Assembly (NCBI GenBank): GCA_037957365.1
Contig: JARHVA010002005.1
Coordinates: 1,507,501 to 1,571,500 of the forward strand
Direction of reading: 5' to 3'
Length of the DNA stretch: 64,000 nt
Source: Torreya grandis
Lineage: Eukaryota > Streptophyta > Pinopsida > Cupressales > Taxaceae
Shown piece after piece: positions 25,621-37,791 of the stretch; within the stretch, counting starts at the first letter, position 1, and every line of letters begins with the position of its first letter. A program made the translations under genes and the position numbers. The notes beneath the pieces are model-generated. The model saw only the letters and a program-made list of their open reading frames with translations. It was not told where the DNA came from and ran no database searches.

Positions 25621-26160
25621 ATGATAAAAAACAACATCAATGTCCCTGATTCAATCAAATCGATCTCATCACCATAGGAGCATTCTAAGGAAAAAGATAG
25701 TAGTAATGTAAAAGGTAAGGGAAAAGTGCTTGTTGCATTTGCATATTATCCATCCACATGGGTGATTGAGTCTGGTGCCTCACATCACATGGCTTCTTCA
25801 TGAGACTTGGCCTCATCTTTAGAGCCATGTTCTATGCCATCTATTTTGATAGGTGATGACACTTATATTAAATTTTGTGGGAGAGGGTTTTTTTAATTTG
25901 ATGATGGAACATTCAAATATGTTTTATGTGCTCCCACACTATCAACTAATATCCTATCTATTTACCAAATCACCCATATTGGATCAAGTAAGAGAGTTGA
26001 GTTTACTCTAGATTTTATGGTCATTAGTGAGTTTCATAGTAATACTATAGTGGATATTAGGAAATCAAATCACTATTCAAGGTCATACACCTACTCAAAT
26101 TTTACTCTTTATTACCATTCTACTACATTATTCACTCATTCTAATTGGGTAATTAAACTA
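25621..26160 (+). pseudogene. Protease region of copia E
   Basis: STWVIESGASHHM (25755-25792) is the protease active-site block. The catalytic Asp of D-S-G has become Glu. Downstream, LIGDDTYIKFCGRG and VLCAPTLSTNILSIYQIT (25847-25965) match the rest of the copia protease. Stops are frequent. The stretch up to 26160 leads into the integrase zinc finger. Confidence 0.82.
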
Positions 26161-27054
26161 TGGCATGAGTGATTTGTCCATATAAACTATCACTACTTAG
26201 AATAACTTAGTCAATAAGATATGGTAATAAGGTTTCCACGTGTTCATTTTTATGACAGTGTTTGTGAAGGTTGCATGCTTGGTAAACATCCTAAAGAGAA
26301 ATATGACAAAGTAAATTCATGGAGAGCCACTCAAATTTTAGAGATAATTCATAGTGAAATCTCTTGTCCATTTTCAAACCCTTCATTCAATAGGGCTAGA
26401 TACATGTTTACCTTCATAGATGACTTCCCTAGGTATACTTGGGAGCATTTTATTCAACAAAAGTCTGAGGTATTTTACCATTTTAAGGATTTCAAGGCTC
26501 TTATTGAGAAACAATCAAGTAAAACCATCAAGTTTTTACTTACTGATAATGGTGGTGAGTATGTTAGTCATCACTTTGATTAGTTCTGCACTTTAGAAGG
26601 GATTGATCTACAATGAATAGATCCATACAATCCTCAACAAAATGGTGTTGTATAATGTAAGAATAGATCTTTGAAGGAAATATCAAATTGTATGATACAC
26701 TCCAAATCACTTACACCACAATATTGGGTAGAAGCCATTAACTATGCTTGTTATATCCAAAATTATGTTCTTCACAAAACATTGAAAGGAATCATTCCTT
26801 TTGAAGTTTGGACCAATAAAAAGCCCAAATTCAAGCACTTTAGGTTCTTTAGATCTCTAGCTATGGCCCACATTCTTAATAAAAAATGTAAGGCCATGGA
26901 ACGTCAGAGTAGGCCTTGCATATTTGTTAGGTATGCATAAGGTGTTAAGGGATGTATGCTACTTCATCCTACCATGCATGAGTAGTTTATTGAGAATATT
27001 ATACACTTTCAAGAGGGTCCATCAAACTTCACACTTGAATATTATCCCTCCTTC
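26161..27054 (+). pseudogene. Integrase of copia E (decayed)
   Basis: Near 26221-26290, [19 protein letters not shown] holds the two cysteines of the integrase zinc finger. The core shows [13 protein letters not shown] (first Asp, 26404-26440) and [16 protein letters not shown] (second Asp, 26530-26580). The last block is PYNPQQNGVV followed by a stop where the catalytic Glu is expected (26627-26660). WVEAINYACYIQN and PFEVWTNKKPKFKHFRFF (26725-26855) continue the copia pattern. The two longest open pieces are 26221-26583 and 26671-26940. Confidence 0.9.
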
Positions 27055-28838
27055 TTGGACTCACTAGGATATGATTATATTTTAGATGATTCATATCATC
27101 TATATCAGATACTTGACAATGAGGATTATTCTTCCAATTTAGATGATGATAGTGATAGTAATTCACTTCATTCCATTCATAGTCACATTTATGAAGTTAA
27201 AGAATCTCCTCCTGATTCTTTGACTTTAGGTCCTCTTTGGGTTAGATAAACTCTATAGAGTGAAGGTGATTGGGTCGGGGATCTATCAAATGTCAAGTGG
27301 ACTCATTCATAATTTCAAGGTGTTCTACTTGTTTTCATTGCTTGTTCTTATTATCCATAGTCACTTCATAAGGCATATGACATTCTTGAGTGGGATACAA
27401 CTAAGCATGAAGAGTATAGTTCCTTAATTAGGAACCACACTTGGGATTTAGTACCCCTTCTTAAGGGAAGGAAACTTGTTTGATGTAGGTGGATATATTG
27501 AACAAAATTTATAGCAGATGGGTCATTGGATAATTTTAAAGCAAGATTGGTAGTGAAACAATTTTCACAAGTTCCTAGCATAGACTATACTGAAACATTT
27601 ACTCCAGTCATTAAAATGAATTTTATTCAACTCACTATTTTCATTACCATAGCTTATCATTGGGATGTTCATTAGATGGATGTGAAGAGTGTCAATCTTC
27701 ATGGTGATCTTGAGGAGGGGATATATATAGAGCAGCCACAAGGTTTTGTGTAATATTCTTCCTTAGTGTGTAAACTTTGGAAATCTGTCTATGGCCTCAA
27801 ACAGGCCCCTCAGGCTTGGTATGCCTAAATGGATTCATTACTTCTGATAGTTAGGTTCATTATATGTAATTTTGATTTGAATTCTACATCTTGTGGTAGG
27901 AAAATTCACTCTTGATTATGGTTTTATATGTGGATGACCTATTGATCATGAGGAGTTATTCATCCTCCATTACAATAGTGAAAATTACTTTACATGATAA
28001 ATTATCCATGACTAACTTGGGTTTGTTGCATTATTTCCTTGGTATTGAGATTTAATAGTCTAACTCAAGGATTACCATTACACAATCCAATTATGCTCTT
28101 GATTTGCTTGCATGGTTTCACATAGATGCTTGTAAGCTAGCTCCAACTCCCTTTATTTTTGGATTCAAACTTGAGGCTGAGTGTTCTTCTCCATTGGTTA
28201 ATGATACCTTATGTTGACAAATTTATACTAGCCTCATCTATATGACTCACACTAAACTTGATATTTCATAAGCAATGTTCATGGTCTCTGGGTTTATGTA
28301 GACATTGCATGAGCTACACTAGAAATCATCCAAATAGATTCTCCACTACATTTAGGGTACTCATAGTTTTGGGATTAAGTATAGAGAAGGCATTGATATT
28401 GACTTGATTGGATACACAAATTTAGACTAGGCTAGTGATATTTATATTTGCAAGTCCACTTCAAGATATAGTTTCTCACTTGGTTTAGGACCAATTAGTT
28501 GGTCTAGAAAGAAGCATAATGATATTACTTTATCATCCACTGAGGCTAAAGATAGAAGGGATGTAAATGTTGTTGCTAAAGTTATTTGGATTCAATGGAT
28601 TATTAATGATTTTGGTATAAATTTTTAGTGACCCACAGTCATCTTTTGTGAAAACGAAATCACCATACAGATCTACAAGAATCTAGTCCAACATCAATAA
28701 ACCAAGTGCATTGAGATTCATATGCACTCCATTCGAGAACTCATTTATGGATAGGTCATTGATCTTAGATTTTACTAGACTATAGAGTAGATAGTTGATA
28801 TGTTTACCAAACCTTTCATTGAGATTAAATATCTTTAA
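27055..28838 (+). pseudogene. Reverse transcriptase and RNase H of copia E
   Basis: After an acidic spacer (27055-27249) comes the copia RT. It reads ILEWDTTKHEEYSSLIRNHTW and GRKLV (27380-27480), FKARLVVKQFSQ and YTETFTPVIKMN (27535-27620), WDVHxMDVKSVNLHGDL (27661-27715), VYGLKQAPQAWY (27789-27825) and LYVDDLL (27929-27950), which holds the catalytic Asp pair. RNase H follows with DLIGYTNLD (28411-28430) and SWSRKKHNDITLSSTEAKD (28498-28555). A stop sits in many blocks. The frame ends near 28838. Confidence 0.9.
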
Positions 28839-29052
28839 TTGCATATTCTTCTTGGGGTACAGGCTGCATCAACATCATCTTTAGGGGCTTCTATTCCTCT
28901 CATTCTTTTCTCTTTTGGGGGGAGGAGTTTTTTCCTATGGGTTTTATCTTTTTCCTTCCACCTTGTGATAGTTGTATTGTACTTGGGTACCTCATTAGGC
29001 CATGTTGTTGAGACCCATTTTATTTACCCACCTAAGCTACGCTTAAGGGGCA
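28839..29052 (+). other. 3' region and polypurine tract of E
   Basis: Short 3' untranslated stretch ending in CTTAAGGGGCA at 29042-29052, next to the right LTR. The open frame at 28839-29147 runs into the LTR and is not a gene. Confidence 0.75.
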
Positions 29053-29502
29053 TGTTAGTGTATGATATTCTTTTTTTGTATTTATTATTATGGATTATTC
29101 CTATACATGTATTTAGCTTACTTAGATGTAATATTGAGGTCATGTAGGTGCAATAATGAGGTAATTAGAGTGCACATGCACCTGTTAAAATTGTATTCAA
29201 ATTGGTGGGTGAGGATACCCTTGACATTTATCCACCAATATTGACATATTACACATGGAGCACATAATTCATTTGGCAAATGTCTTATGTTCACATTGTC
29301 AAATGTATTGTCTCTATGCCTCTCTTGTACCTATAAATATGCCTCTCATCTAAGATATTATTAATGAGTTATAAATTTAATCTTATCATAATTATTTTCT
29401 ATTTTGATTTCATTCTCAACAATGGAGTTCTACTTCTATTTTCTTTGCATTCATAGTTCATGTGTTTGATTCTCACCAATTGGATCTTGGACAGTTCCAT
29501 CA
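29053..29502 (+). repeat. 3' LTR of copia E
   Basis: A 450-bp LTR paired with 6955-7400. It keeps the TATA box TATAAATA at 29332-29339. Confidence 0.9.
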
Positions 29503-29890
29503 AGTTCAATGATCATTGGTCTAATGTTTATGTTTAGTTTCATTTTGAGCTCATTACATGGTAGTTTTTCATTAGACAAGATGTGCCCTTGGCACCAGTT
29601 ATATGGATCTAATTTGTTATAACTCTTAGACATGATGGTGAGTGAGCTTGACCTAGTGTGACTGAGTTGGAATCCATTACTTTGAATGATGCTTACCTAG
29701 TGATTCAGATTATTGTTGTTGGTGATGTTAGGTGTATTATATCATACATAATATGGTGGATGGTGCATTGGTGGTATACCTTATTTCTTGTTGTGGTTGA
29801 GGGTACCCTTGAGCCTTAGGGTGGAGGATCAAATAAGGGTGAGGTAGTAGCTATTGATCCTAATGTTACTCCTATAGCTATGATTATGTA
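29503..29890 (+). pseudogene. PMD remnant, continuation after copia E
   Basis: Directly beyond E, the plus strand reads FHFELITWxFFIRQDVPLAP at 29538-29600. In plant mobile domains the vWrPY block is followed some 40 residues later by a 'drv.RQFGlRQdiP' block. Here WxFFIRQDVP fits it, with Trp and a stop in the places of Arg and Gln, both one C-to-T change away. Further on, LNDAYLVIQ and YIIWWMVHWWYTLF are compatible with the C-terminal 'Yi..W' and 'y..Wy...tr.f' motifs. Together with 6085-6954 this is one PMD split by E. Confidence 0.5.
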
Positions 29891-30460
29891 TATATGTTAT
29901 AAAAATATTTGCATCATTATTTTTGAATTTAATAGCTTTGTCATTGATATCATGCATTGTTGTTTTATAGGAGGTGGTGATTATTGGATGAAAATCATAG
30001 GGTGAAAATTTTAGTTTTTACTAAATGCATGTTCGGTAAGGCAATTTTTATGGGTTTAGTTGAGTGTGCTATAAATAATTGGTGAGAATACCCCATTATT
30101 TTATAGAGCTTCTATATCCACCATTATTATGTGTTAATTGCATCATATCAGTATGATTTGAGATCTAGGCGTGATGAAGTCATAATTGATTAGAACCAAA
30201 TTAGAGTTGATTTGATGAGGTAAAAGATGCCCCCATAGTTCCATCTATAGAATTGGGTTAGAATTTACTAGTTGATTATATTTGATTTCATCATGAGCAT
30301 ACCACTTTATAGGCATGAGTGTTTATCTATGAGGATTAAGAAAGGAGGAGTTTATCCCAATTGAGGTATCCACATGATGATAGTGGGGCCTCTTTATCAT
30401 GATCCCCCATGTTAATTATTAGAGATGTTAATGTAGATGGCCAAGGGCTGATTATTGAGT

Positions 30461-30580
<120 letters not shown>

Positions 30581-30922
30581 CATTCATTATCATATTGAAC
30601 ATTTGTATATTTTGCTTATGTGGAATGGATGTTGCATATGTTTTAAGAGTTTTTCCATTCTATAATTTTAATCATGTGATCACATTATTACTTAGTACCT
30701 TGATGTGTTTTGTATATGAAAAAATATATTAATGATATATTATTTAATTTTTAACACTTGTATAAGGAAACTAACTAAGACACATAGAATGAGTTGACCA
30801 TCCTAATGCAAATAAAAATTATGCACCGTATTGATCATCATTTATAACTAGATTTTGATACTAAATCTTTGTCTTTATATTAGTATAGATAGTCACAATT
30901 GTATTAGTTATGTGGGATACTT

Positions 30923-30980
30923 GTGGTTGATATTGGTTGTGCTCTTGTGAAGTGGTTGATATTGGTTGTGCTCTTGTGAT
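30923..30980. repeat. 29-bp tandem duplication
   Basis: The phrase GTGGTTGATATTGGTTGTGC plus nine bases occurs twice in a row (30923-30951 and 30952-30980), almost without change. It is a recent local slippage. Confidence 0.9.
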
Positions 30981-32289
30981 TTTTTTAAATTATGCATTAG
31001 GTGTTCATATCGCTAATTTGAAGCTTGGTGCATTTACTTTGGGACTCACATCTATTTAGTGCAATATGTAGCTTTATATTGGACCATAGTGTCCTTAATA
31101 TTTATTATATTACTTTGGAATGTTAATTAATCACCCTCTAAATTAAAACATAAATTTGTATTATCCTTATTCATTTTTTCACTCATTTTTTATAACCATG
31201 GCTATCCAAAAATTACATTTCCTTGTGGAAAATTCCATTGTACAATTAATAGTGTATTCATTGTATTGAGTCCCAAAGTTATCAAAAAAATAGTATGTCC
31301 CTTATCATACCCATGTGTATACTAAAAATATCATTCATTTTATCCCCTACTCCAAATAAATTCTATTGTGCATGTATTATTTTTTTATATATTATCTACA
31401 ATAATATCTTCTCTGTATTTTTTTAATGAGAGCTCGAATGACCATTGGTTCCTTCTCAAGAATTTTATGTGATATCTTGGCCTTTTTAGGATGATATGTA
31501 GGAGGAGATGAAGAGGTGTATATTATTATCTTATTTTCCATTTTCACAAATGCATTACCCCTTTATTTTCAAGTTATGTAATCTTTTATTGCAATACATA
31601 ACAACCATTATCTTGATGTCCATTAATACTATGCTAAGTGAAAATTGATTTGCCTTTTACTTTCTTGAGAGGATGAGGTGGATGATATTAATTATAAGGG
31701 AGGGTGATTAACTTCTAATCTAAAAATGTTCATATAATGTCATGGGGTCAATCTCTAAAACTATCAAACTTAAGTGGTTACCTCTTATTAAAAGTAGATT
31801 TATTTACATTAGAATGTGTTTTGTAAACTAATTATTTCCCTTTATTAAGGATATTAACTTGCTCTTTCTTGATTATATTTATTTACATTGACTCTTCCTT
31901 CTTATGAGATAATTTAATTGGACTCTTTTATTTATTAAAGGCCAAATGTGATTCCACCCTCTTATCGGAAGCTTTATTCTTAGGTGACTATGGCATTGAT
32001 TCATTTGCATTAATAGCCTTATATGTTATGAAATTAAGATCACATGCATATTTAAATCCATCTATGTATAAATTATCAAAATAAGTATTAATATTATGCA
32101 TGGCTCTTTATTTGAGTGGAGATATAAGACCCCCCCCCTACTAAAGATGAATTATTTTTTTAAATTCAAGGGTTGATATGTTAAAGAATGTAAATTAGTC
32201 TTAAATTTTAAAATATGATCTTGGATAATCTCATCATAGCCCTATTGAAAACCTTATATACATTATAATGTGAACCTAGGCACCATATG

Positions 32290-32520
32290 TTTGTGATAAT
32301 ATTATAGGAACACATATTCTATTCTCTTGAAATTAGCTAAGGAGCCACTACATAGACTATAAAACAAATCTAAGGCATCTCTTGTTAGGCTTCTATGAAA
32401 AGATTTAAGTAAGATGTATCCATCATTAACACATTCTCCAAAATAATGTGTATTTTTAATTAAATTAATACAAGGATATCTATGACCATCAAACAATAGG
32501 AGTATAGGAATAAAAAAATC
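32290..32520 (-). pseudogene. Gag core remnant of element P
   Basis: The minus strand reads LLFDGHRYPCINLIKNTHYF, then NDGYILLKSFHRSLTRDALD and LFYSLCSGSLANF (32302-32496). This matches the gypsy gag domain ('fdG..dp..hl', 'lfprsLtgdAl.WfysLp.gsi.nw'). It resembles the second gag core of D (36.3-36.7 kb) more than the gag of A. A stop follows the last readable residues, VFL. Confidence 0.75.
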
Positions 32521-33035
32521 CTTTGGAGGTGAATATTCATAGATAGCTCATGTAAGGGGTCTTCCTAAAATAACATTATCTTTAATATTAGCAAAACATG
32601 ATCTAGTTTTCAAAGTAAGATTGATTACTTATCTTTGGAAGTCATCAATAACATGCATCATGGACACAATATGATTAGTGGGGTTATTAGTCTTTTGTAA
32701 AGGCTCATGGGTTGTAATTGACTGTCTACTTTAAACATTGGTATAATGGAGTTAGGATTAATATCATTGCATGGATTATGATTTCATTCTAAGGTAAATA
32801 AATGAATACTTTATAATCATAAAATATCATGGTCTTCTTATTACATTGAGTTTTTATAGAAGGAAAGACATCACATTGTATTTCATTGGATTATTTTATC
32901 TTTAAAAAGAATCGAGAGACATCACAAGTGATATTATCATGAAAATCACATTCTATGGATATAGTATGATTTACTTGATAATCTTCACATAATATTAAAT
33001 ATCATCACTTTTTGAATCTAAAGCAATTGTATCAC

Positions 33036-33038
<3 letters not shown>

Positions 33039-33091
<53 letters not shown>
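33039..33091. repeat. (TA)n microsatellite
   Basis: A pure TA run of about 53 bp. It sits at the end of a minus-strand acidic frame and adds a Tyr-Ile tail to it. Confidence 0.95.
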
Positions 33092-33093
<2 letters not shown>

Positions 33094-33854
33094 ATAGTAC
33101 ATCACATTCATTTTCATCCTTTGGTGTTTCAACAAAAAGGGAAGAAGAGTCATGGGATGTTGCAACATTATTTGTCAATTCCAAGGGAAGAGAAGGATTA
33201 TCACAATATTGTATATCATTAGTCATGTCTAAATAATAATTAGGAATATCATATGCATGTACATAATATACATTTTCTATATAAAGAGGTAATAACACAT
33301 GTATTCATATTATTTGCCATTTTTATTTGAGGCCTATGCCTTTGTAGTTTATATTGATTGATGAGATGTAGTGTAGTGGTAAATTTGAGAGATAAATAAG
33401 ATGTGATAATGGTGGATTATTCACGTTTTGATCCCTATTATAGATTAAGGGAAATAATATATTCATTATTAGTATGTTATATTTGTTCTAATTTATGATG
33501 AAAAGAGGCATGGAAGGGAAAAATAAAGGAATTTGGCTCTTCAATTTTGAAATTAGTGTGCTCATTTTCATATTCACTATTATGCCAATATTTTTTATTT
33601 TAATAAGTATATTCATAATCATTTCTATCATAGTCATATTTCTCATTGATATAAGTAGCATCAATAATTATACAAGTGTGATCATCAGTCCATTCATTAT
33701 CATAAGCATAAGGTACATCATCATTAGAGATGAGTAAATCCATAGGGTGATCACCATTATGAGTTTCACATACAGTATCCATTTTATACTTGTCAAACCC
33801 AAAAAAATTGAATACAATAAATACCAAGCCTAATATTAATAAACAATCTATCAT
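33092..33854 (-). pseudogene. Acidic reading frame upstream of P gag, unassigned
   Basis: Two open pieces (33032-33298 and 33600-33854) encode Asp-, Tyr- and Glu-rich peptides such as SNDDVPYAYDNEWTDD and NEKYDYDRNDYEYTY. They lie between the probable 5' LTR and gag of P. Elements G and B also carry acidic unassigned frames after their leaders, but I see no alignable motif between them. I do not know a function. An extra frame before gag, or an extended gag N-terminus, would both fit. Confidence 0.45.
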
Positions 33855-33972
33855 AAAAATAAAGGATATTGATAAGTGTGACTAGATTGGGTGTGTTTGA
33901 GTTTAGGCTCCTAGATATACTGATACCAATCATAAATAGAGAACAAGGCCTAAAGGGTAATTTACCATGAAG

Positions 33973-33993
33973 GATCCCACCATCTTGTAGCCA
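33973..33993 (-). other. Possible primer binding site of P
   Basis: The minus strand reads TGGCTACAAGATGGTGGGAT next to the LTR-like sequence that starts near 33995. Near 42.88 kb, next to D's LTR, a decayed relative reads GAGCTACAAGAATGG. The site differs from those of A, B and G by an apparent small insertion. The tRNA is not assigned. Confidence 0.35.
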
Positions 33994-33994
33994 T

Positions 33995-35775
33995 ACTATC
34001 TCATCTCTGAGGTACATTGAGAGTAACTTCTAAGAGTTAATCATTACCAGTGCACTACAAAAACAAACAACCAAAAAACTTAATAGGGTTAAAAATCCAA
34101 AACCCTATGCATTTATTATATACTTGTTATGTGTGTGAATGTTATATTCCATAAATATTTTTATATAATGTCTTGATTATTAGAGTACTACCCCTCACAC
34201 CATAGCTCAGATAAGAATGATGATTGATTTGATTAAACAACAACTCCTATGATTTTTATAATTGTTGGAGCATAATTCCATAAAGCAAGAAAAAAGAAAT
34301 AAAAACAAATTAAAATCCAATAGAAGAAAATATTTTTTTGTATGAAAATCATGAATTCAATGTGAAACACCTAGGTCAAAAAAAATATAGAGAAGAATTT
34401 TATCAAAACCTAGAAAGGACAATCAAAATTCTCTTTAGTGTATAAATATCATGAATTCAGCTTAAACCCTAGAACAAGAATCAAAAAAGAAAAGTTAAAT
34501 AAAAAATGGGCTCACTAATATGTTTACCATATTTTTTATTTAATAGTGTTTAATAAGTATATAAAATAAAATCTTATTCAATTTTTAATATATGACATTT
34601 AAGCATAAATCTGAATGTAATGTAGAATTGACAATTGAAATTAATTGACAAGTGGCATATGCTAAATGTAGTAAGTATAAATAAGAGTAAGATACTTAGT
34701 GTTTTATATATTTTTGTTGACTATAGTAGATATTTGAAAGTGAGAAACAAGATAAACCATGACTTTGATAGCTTAGGTCTAGAAACAAAATCTGAAATTA
34801 TGTCTAGACAGGTTTGCACTACTTGAAAACTATGAGTGTGGTCTTGTTTGTTGATAGTGGACTTGTCTATTGATTGCATACTTTTCCATTGTGATAATAA
34901 TTAAATTGTGATTATTATACCACCTATGCCTATGTTTACTAAGAGTTTTGAGAAATTGACACATCTAAAATATTACTTAGAGATATTTGTAATATGAAAC
35001 CCTAGTTATTGCATAAATTGAATTGATATCAAATAAGGGGTGTCAGGTGAAAGGGATTGAGTTGCACTAAATTTGGCCAATCACCTTTGAATAACCAAGT
35101 GTTGAACTACATTTCTAATACTCCAAAGAGGGATCAAACTCTAATTTAGTTCTCTCACTAATGTGTATGTATGAAATTGTGAATGCAAGCCTAAATGTTC
35201 TTTCTCCTATTTTACCCTTGGCACAAACATGAAAATATATATTCAACCTTTGTAGCTTTAAAATTTATCTTCATCAATTATGTGAATGAAAAATTCAATC
35301 TTTGTCTAGCTCTTGATAATGTAGAGTGTTATAGGTTTAATGCCTTATATTAGATTTAAATTTATAGAGATATTGATTTTGAATTAGGAGACCTATGGGT
35401 AGGAAAAAGCTGACCCAACAAGACCCAAACAAGAAAAAAGGATGACCCAAATAAAATGTGACCCAAAATAACTCTGCAAGTTATGTTTGGATAATTTTAC
35501 ATTTCACAGACAAGTTTTTGGGCCTTGATCTATTAGAAACTATGAGCTTATATAGAAAACACAAAAAGATAAAAATAAATGGAAATGGGGATCCCCATGA
35601 CAATAATTAAAGGATGAAAAATAGGGGACAATTGACCATAAAAAATGTATGAAATAAAAATGAAATACCCAAACAAATGTGCCAATAGATATTGCATTCA
35701 TCATTAATAGTCCATATGTGTAAAGTTATATGAAAAGGTATTAAAAATAGGCTTGTACCAACTTTGGGTTTTTAC
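33995..35775 (-). repeat. Decayed LTR, probable 5' LTR of P
   Basis: Homologous to 2400-3769 over its right 1.2 kb. On the minus strand it starts TGTAAAAACCC at 35775. To its left lie a primer-like site, the acidic frame and gag in minus orientation, which favours a 5' LTR of P. The alternative is that it is the 3' LTR of D, whose internal part lies to its right. The weak purine content at 35776-35795 argues against that but does not exclude it. Confidence 0.45.
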
Positions 35776-36329
35776 ACTAAGTACCCTATCATCTTGTCAT
35801 TTCTATAAATAGTAAACTCAATATCAATTTGCTTTTTACATTCAGATATTAATAGTAAATGATATTTCTTTTATAATCTAAATAATCCTTTTTTAGCTTA
35901 TTTAGTCCACTAAATCCAAAATACATTAAAATAATTTTGACTAATGAATTCTTGAATTTTATCATGTAAAGCAAAACGTCAATTTTTTAAATGTTCCCAA
36001 TTATTATGATAATTAAAAAATACATTTACATTGTAAAAGCTTGATTTAAATGTTGAGTTTTCTTTAAGCATAGGGAATAGGTTAATCAAATTTTTATCAA
36101 ATAATCATTTTCTTATTTTATATTGATTTTTGAAAAAAAATATTTGGTTGACTTGAGATAGGTCTCATTGTGGGTGTTGTTTATTTCTTGAGACTAGGAG
36201 TGGGTGTGTTTATTGTAGGTTTATGGGTATTAGAAACATTTGAATCCCTAATATTTTAGGTATGGTCATTTTCCATAAGGTAAATATCCATGTGAGTGAG
36301 ATGATTGAATTATTTTCATGTTGTACTAA
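35776..36329. other. Distal part of D, no coding signal
   Basis: AT-rich sequence between the P LTR and the second gag core of D. I recognise no protein on either strand. Confidence 0.4.
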
Positions 36330-36875
36330 GTAACTTCTCTTTGATATGTTCTATAAGACTATTGATATAGATGTGTTGTTTTGTGAGATCACATGTTTGA
36401 TAAATCAATGAGTGTATACAACAAAAAAATATAAATATTTAATCATGCATATCTTCCCCTTAGACTTGATAATATGTCTAATGCTCTCATTTATTTTTCT
36501 AGTTCCATTGTTTATAAGGTATTTATGCAGGAAGGCCTATTGTAGGAATATGAATGAATGTAGAGACCCACTAGGTAAATCAAATAACCAATCTAATGCT
36601 TCACCACATAACATATTTGGAAAAATATTAAGAAATTATACACCATAATTTTTAAAATATATAGATAAAAACATGGCATGAAGGTGCTCTTATGTGTCTT
36701 TGTGACCACCAAATAATTGGATTGTTAGAAACTTGATAGAGCTTGTAGTTGAAGTTGATGTGGTGGTTGTGATATAGCATACACTGTAACTTTATCTTCA
36801 TTTTTGCTATCATTATTTTTCATCTTATATTTAGGCTTGCCTTGAAACTTGATAGTCAAATTATAATGAGCATTA
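36330..36875 (-). pseudogene. Second gag-like core of element D
   Basis: The minus strand reads a Thr/Ser run, then IQLFGGHKDT and EHLHAMF (near 36.70 kb), and FLNIFPNMLCGEALDWLFDL followed by PSGSLHSF (36.52-36.58 kb). This is a gypsy gag core ('f.G..dp..hl' and 'lFp..l.geAldWl..Lp.gsi.sf'). It follows the first gag core of D (41.5-42.25 kb) through a Lys/Asn-rich linker, FQGKPKYKMKNNDSKNED, once the C insertion is set aside. There are few stops up to the core, then decay. Confidence 0.65.
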
Positions 36876-37777
36876 TGTCAGGGAAGTCCAAGAACAAACA
36901 CACCTCTGTTCTGATTCCTCTTGTTGGATCTTGCTCCTCAGAAATAACACAGTATGATTACCAAATATAAGCAATTATAAATGCAGAAATAACCAGAAAC
37001 ACAAGTAGCTAGAATTCACCAATAGCACAGAATATGAGAGACAATACACTATCTTGTATTAACACTTTACAAAAAAGAATACAACAAAGAGCCGCCACAC
37101 TCTTTCACCTTACAGAGGTTTGCCACACCTCAAGTGTATAGTAATTCTTCTCACACAACACTCTCCTACACAAAAAAATGGTCCCAACAACCAACTCACA
37201 AACAAAATTGGTGTTCACCTCTCCAACTAGTCAGTAATAACCCTGCCAGTTCGCCAAGCACTCAATAGTACTTCAAGTTGATCTCCCATGAACCTGCAAC
37301 CTGCAATTCAACAGACCATACTCACATGTAGATCTCCTATGAGCTTGCAACAACCTGCAACTCAATGATCTTACGATGGAAGCAACTTACTTGCCTTCCT
37401 TTCTATCTCATGCTTAATTACAATACATGCCAATGGGTCTATAAATAGATCCCTAACTCAAACACTAACTTAGACTCTTAATTTAGATAATTATCCTCAC
37501 AGCCAAAGACTCTAACTGGCCTTTACATGCAAACACTTCATTCACTTAACTAACTATCCGTGTAACGAGCAGTTCTGGAACACACAGGCGACTGACGTCG
37601 GTCCCTGCTAGTCTGGTTCTGCCGACGTCGGCCGACTCCCTGCTGTCGTCGATGGCCTTCTACACTGGTCACGATCGACGTCAGTCCTGTTACCGACGCC
37701 GGTGCTTTTGGATCTCAGCAACCTTCTTGTTCCACCTATTTCCAAAGAGTTGAAGCTTTTAGCTCCACAACTCAACA
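36876..37777 (-). repeat. 3' LTR of copia C
   Basis: 902 bp, equal in length to its partner at 40618-41519. It contains a GACGTC palindrome array at 37588-37705, including the perfect 12-bp palindrome GCCGACGTCGGC at 37621-37632. The open frames at 37608-37946 and 37702-38002 cross the LTR edge and are not genes. Confidence 0.96.
37588..37705. repeat. GACGTC palindrome array in C 3' LTR
   Basis: Copies of ACCGACGTCGGT: ACTGACGTCGGT (37591), GCCGACGTCGGC (37621), ATCGACGTCAGT (37674) and ACCGACGCCGGT (37692). The array is CpG-rich, unlike its surroundings, and holds about half of all differences between the two LTRs. Confidence 0.85.
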
Positions 37778-37791
37778 ATCTCCCACTTGGA
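37778..37791 (-). other. Polypurine tract of C
   Basis: The minus strand reads CCAAGTGGGAGAT directly before the 3' LTR start TGTTGAG. This is a typical copia arrangement. Confidence 0.75.

Larger units (their letters stand above)
6955..29502 (+). mobile_element. Ty1/copia retrotransposon E, interrupted by Tat element A
   Basis: A full-length but dead copia element. Its two LTRs (6955-7400 and 29053-29502) begin TGTTAGTGTA and end in CATCA. An initiator-Met primer site follows the left LTR and a short purine tract (TTAAGGGGCA) precedes the right one. Without A it is about 6.6 kb. The order gag, protease, integrase, RT, RNase H is the copia order. Left and right flanks (TCTTA and AGTTC) do not form a target duplication. 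Even so, the same PMD frame lies on both sides, so little host sequence has been lost. By-eye LTR divergence is near 14%. Confidence 0.9.
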
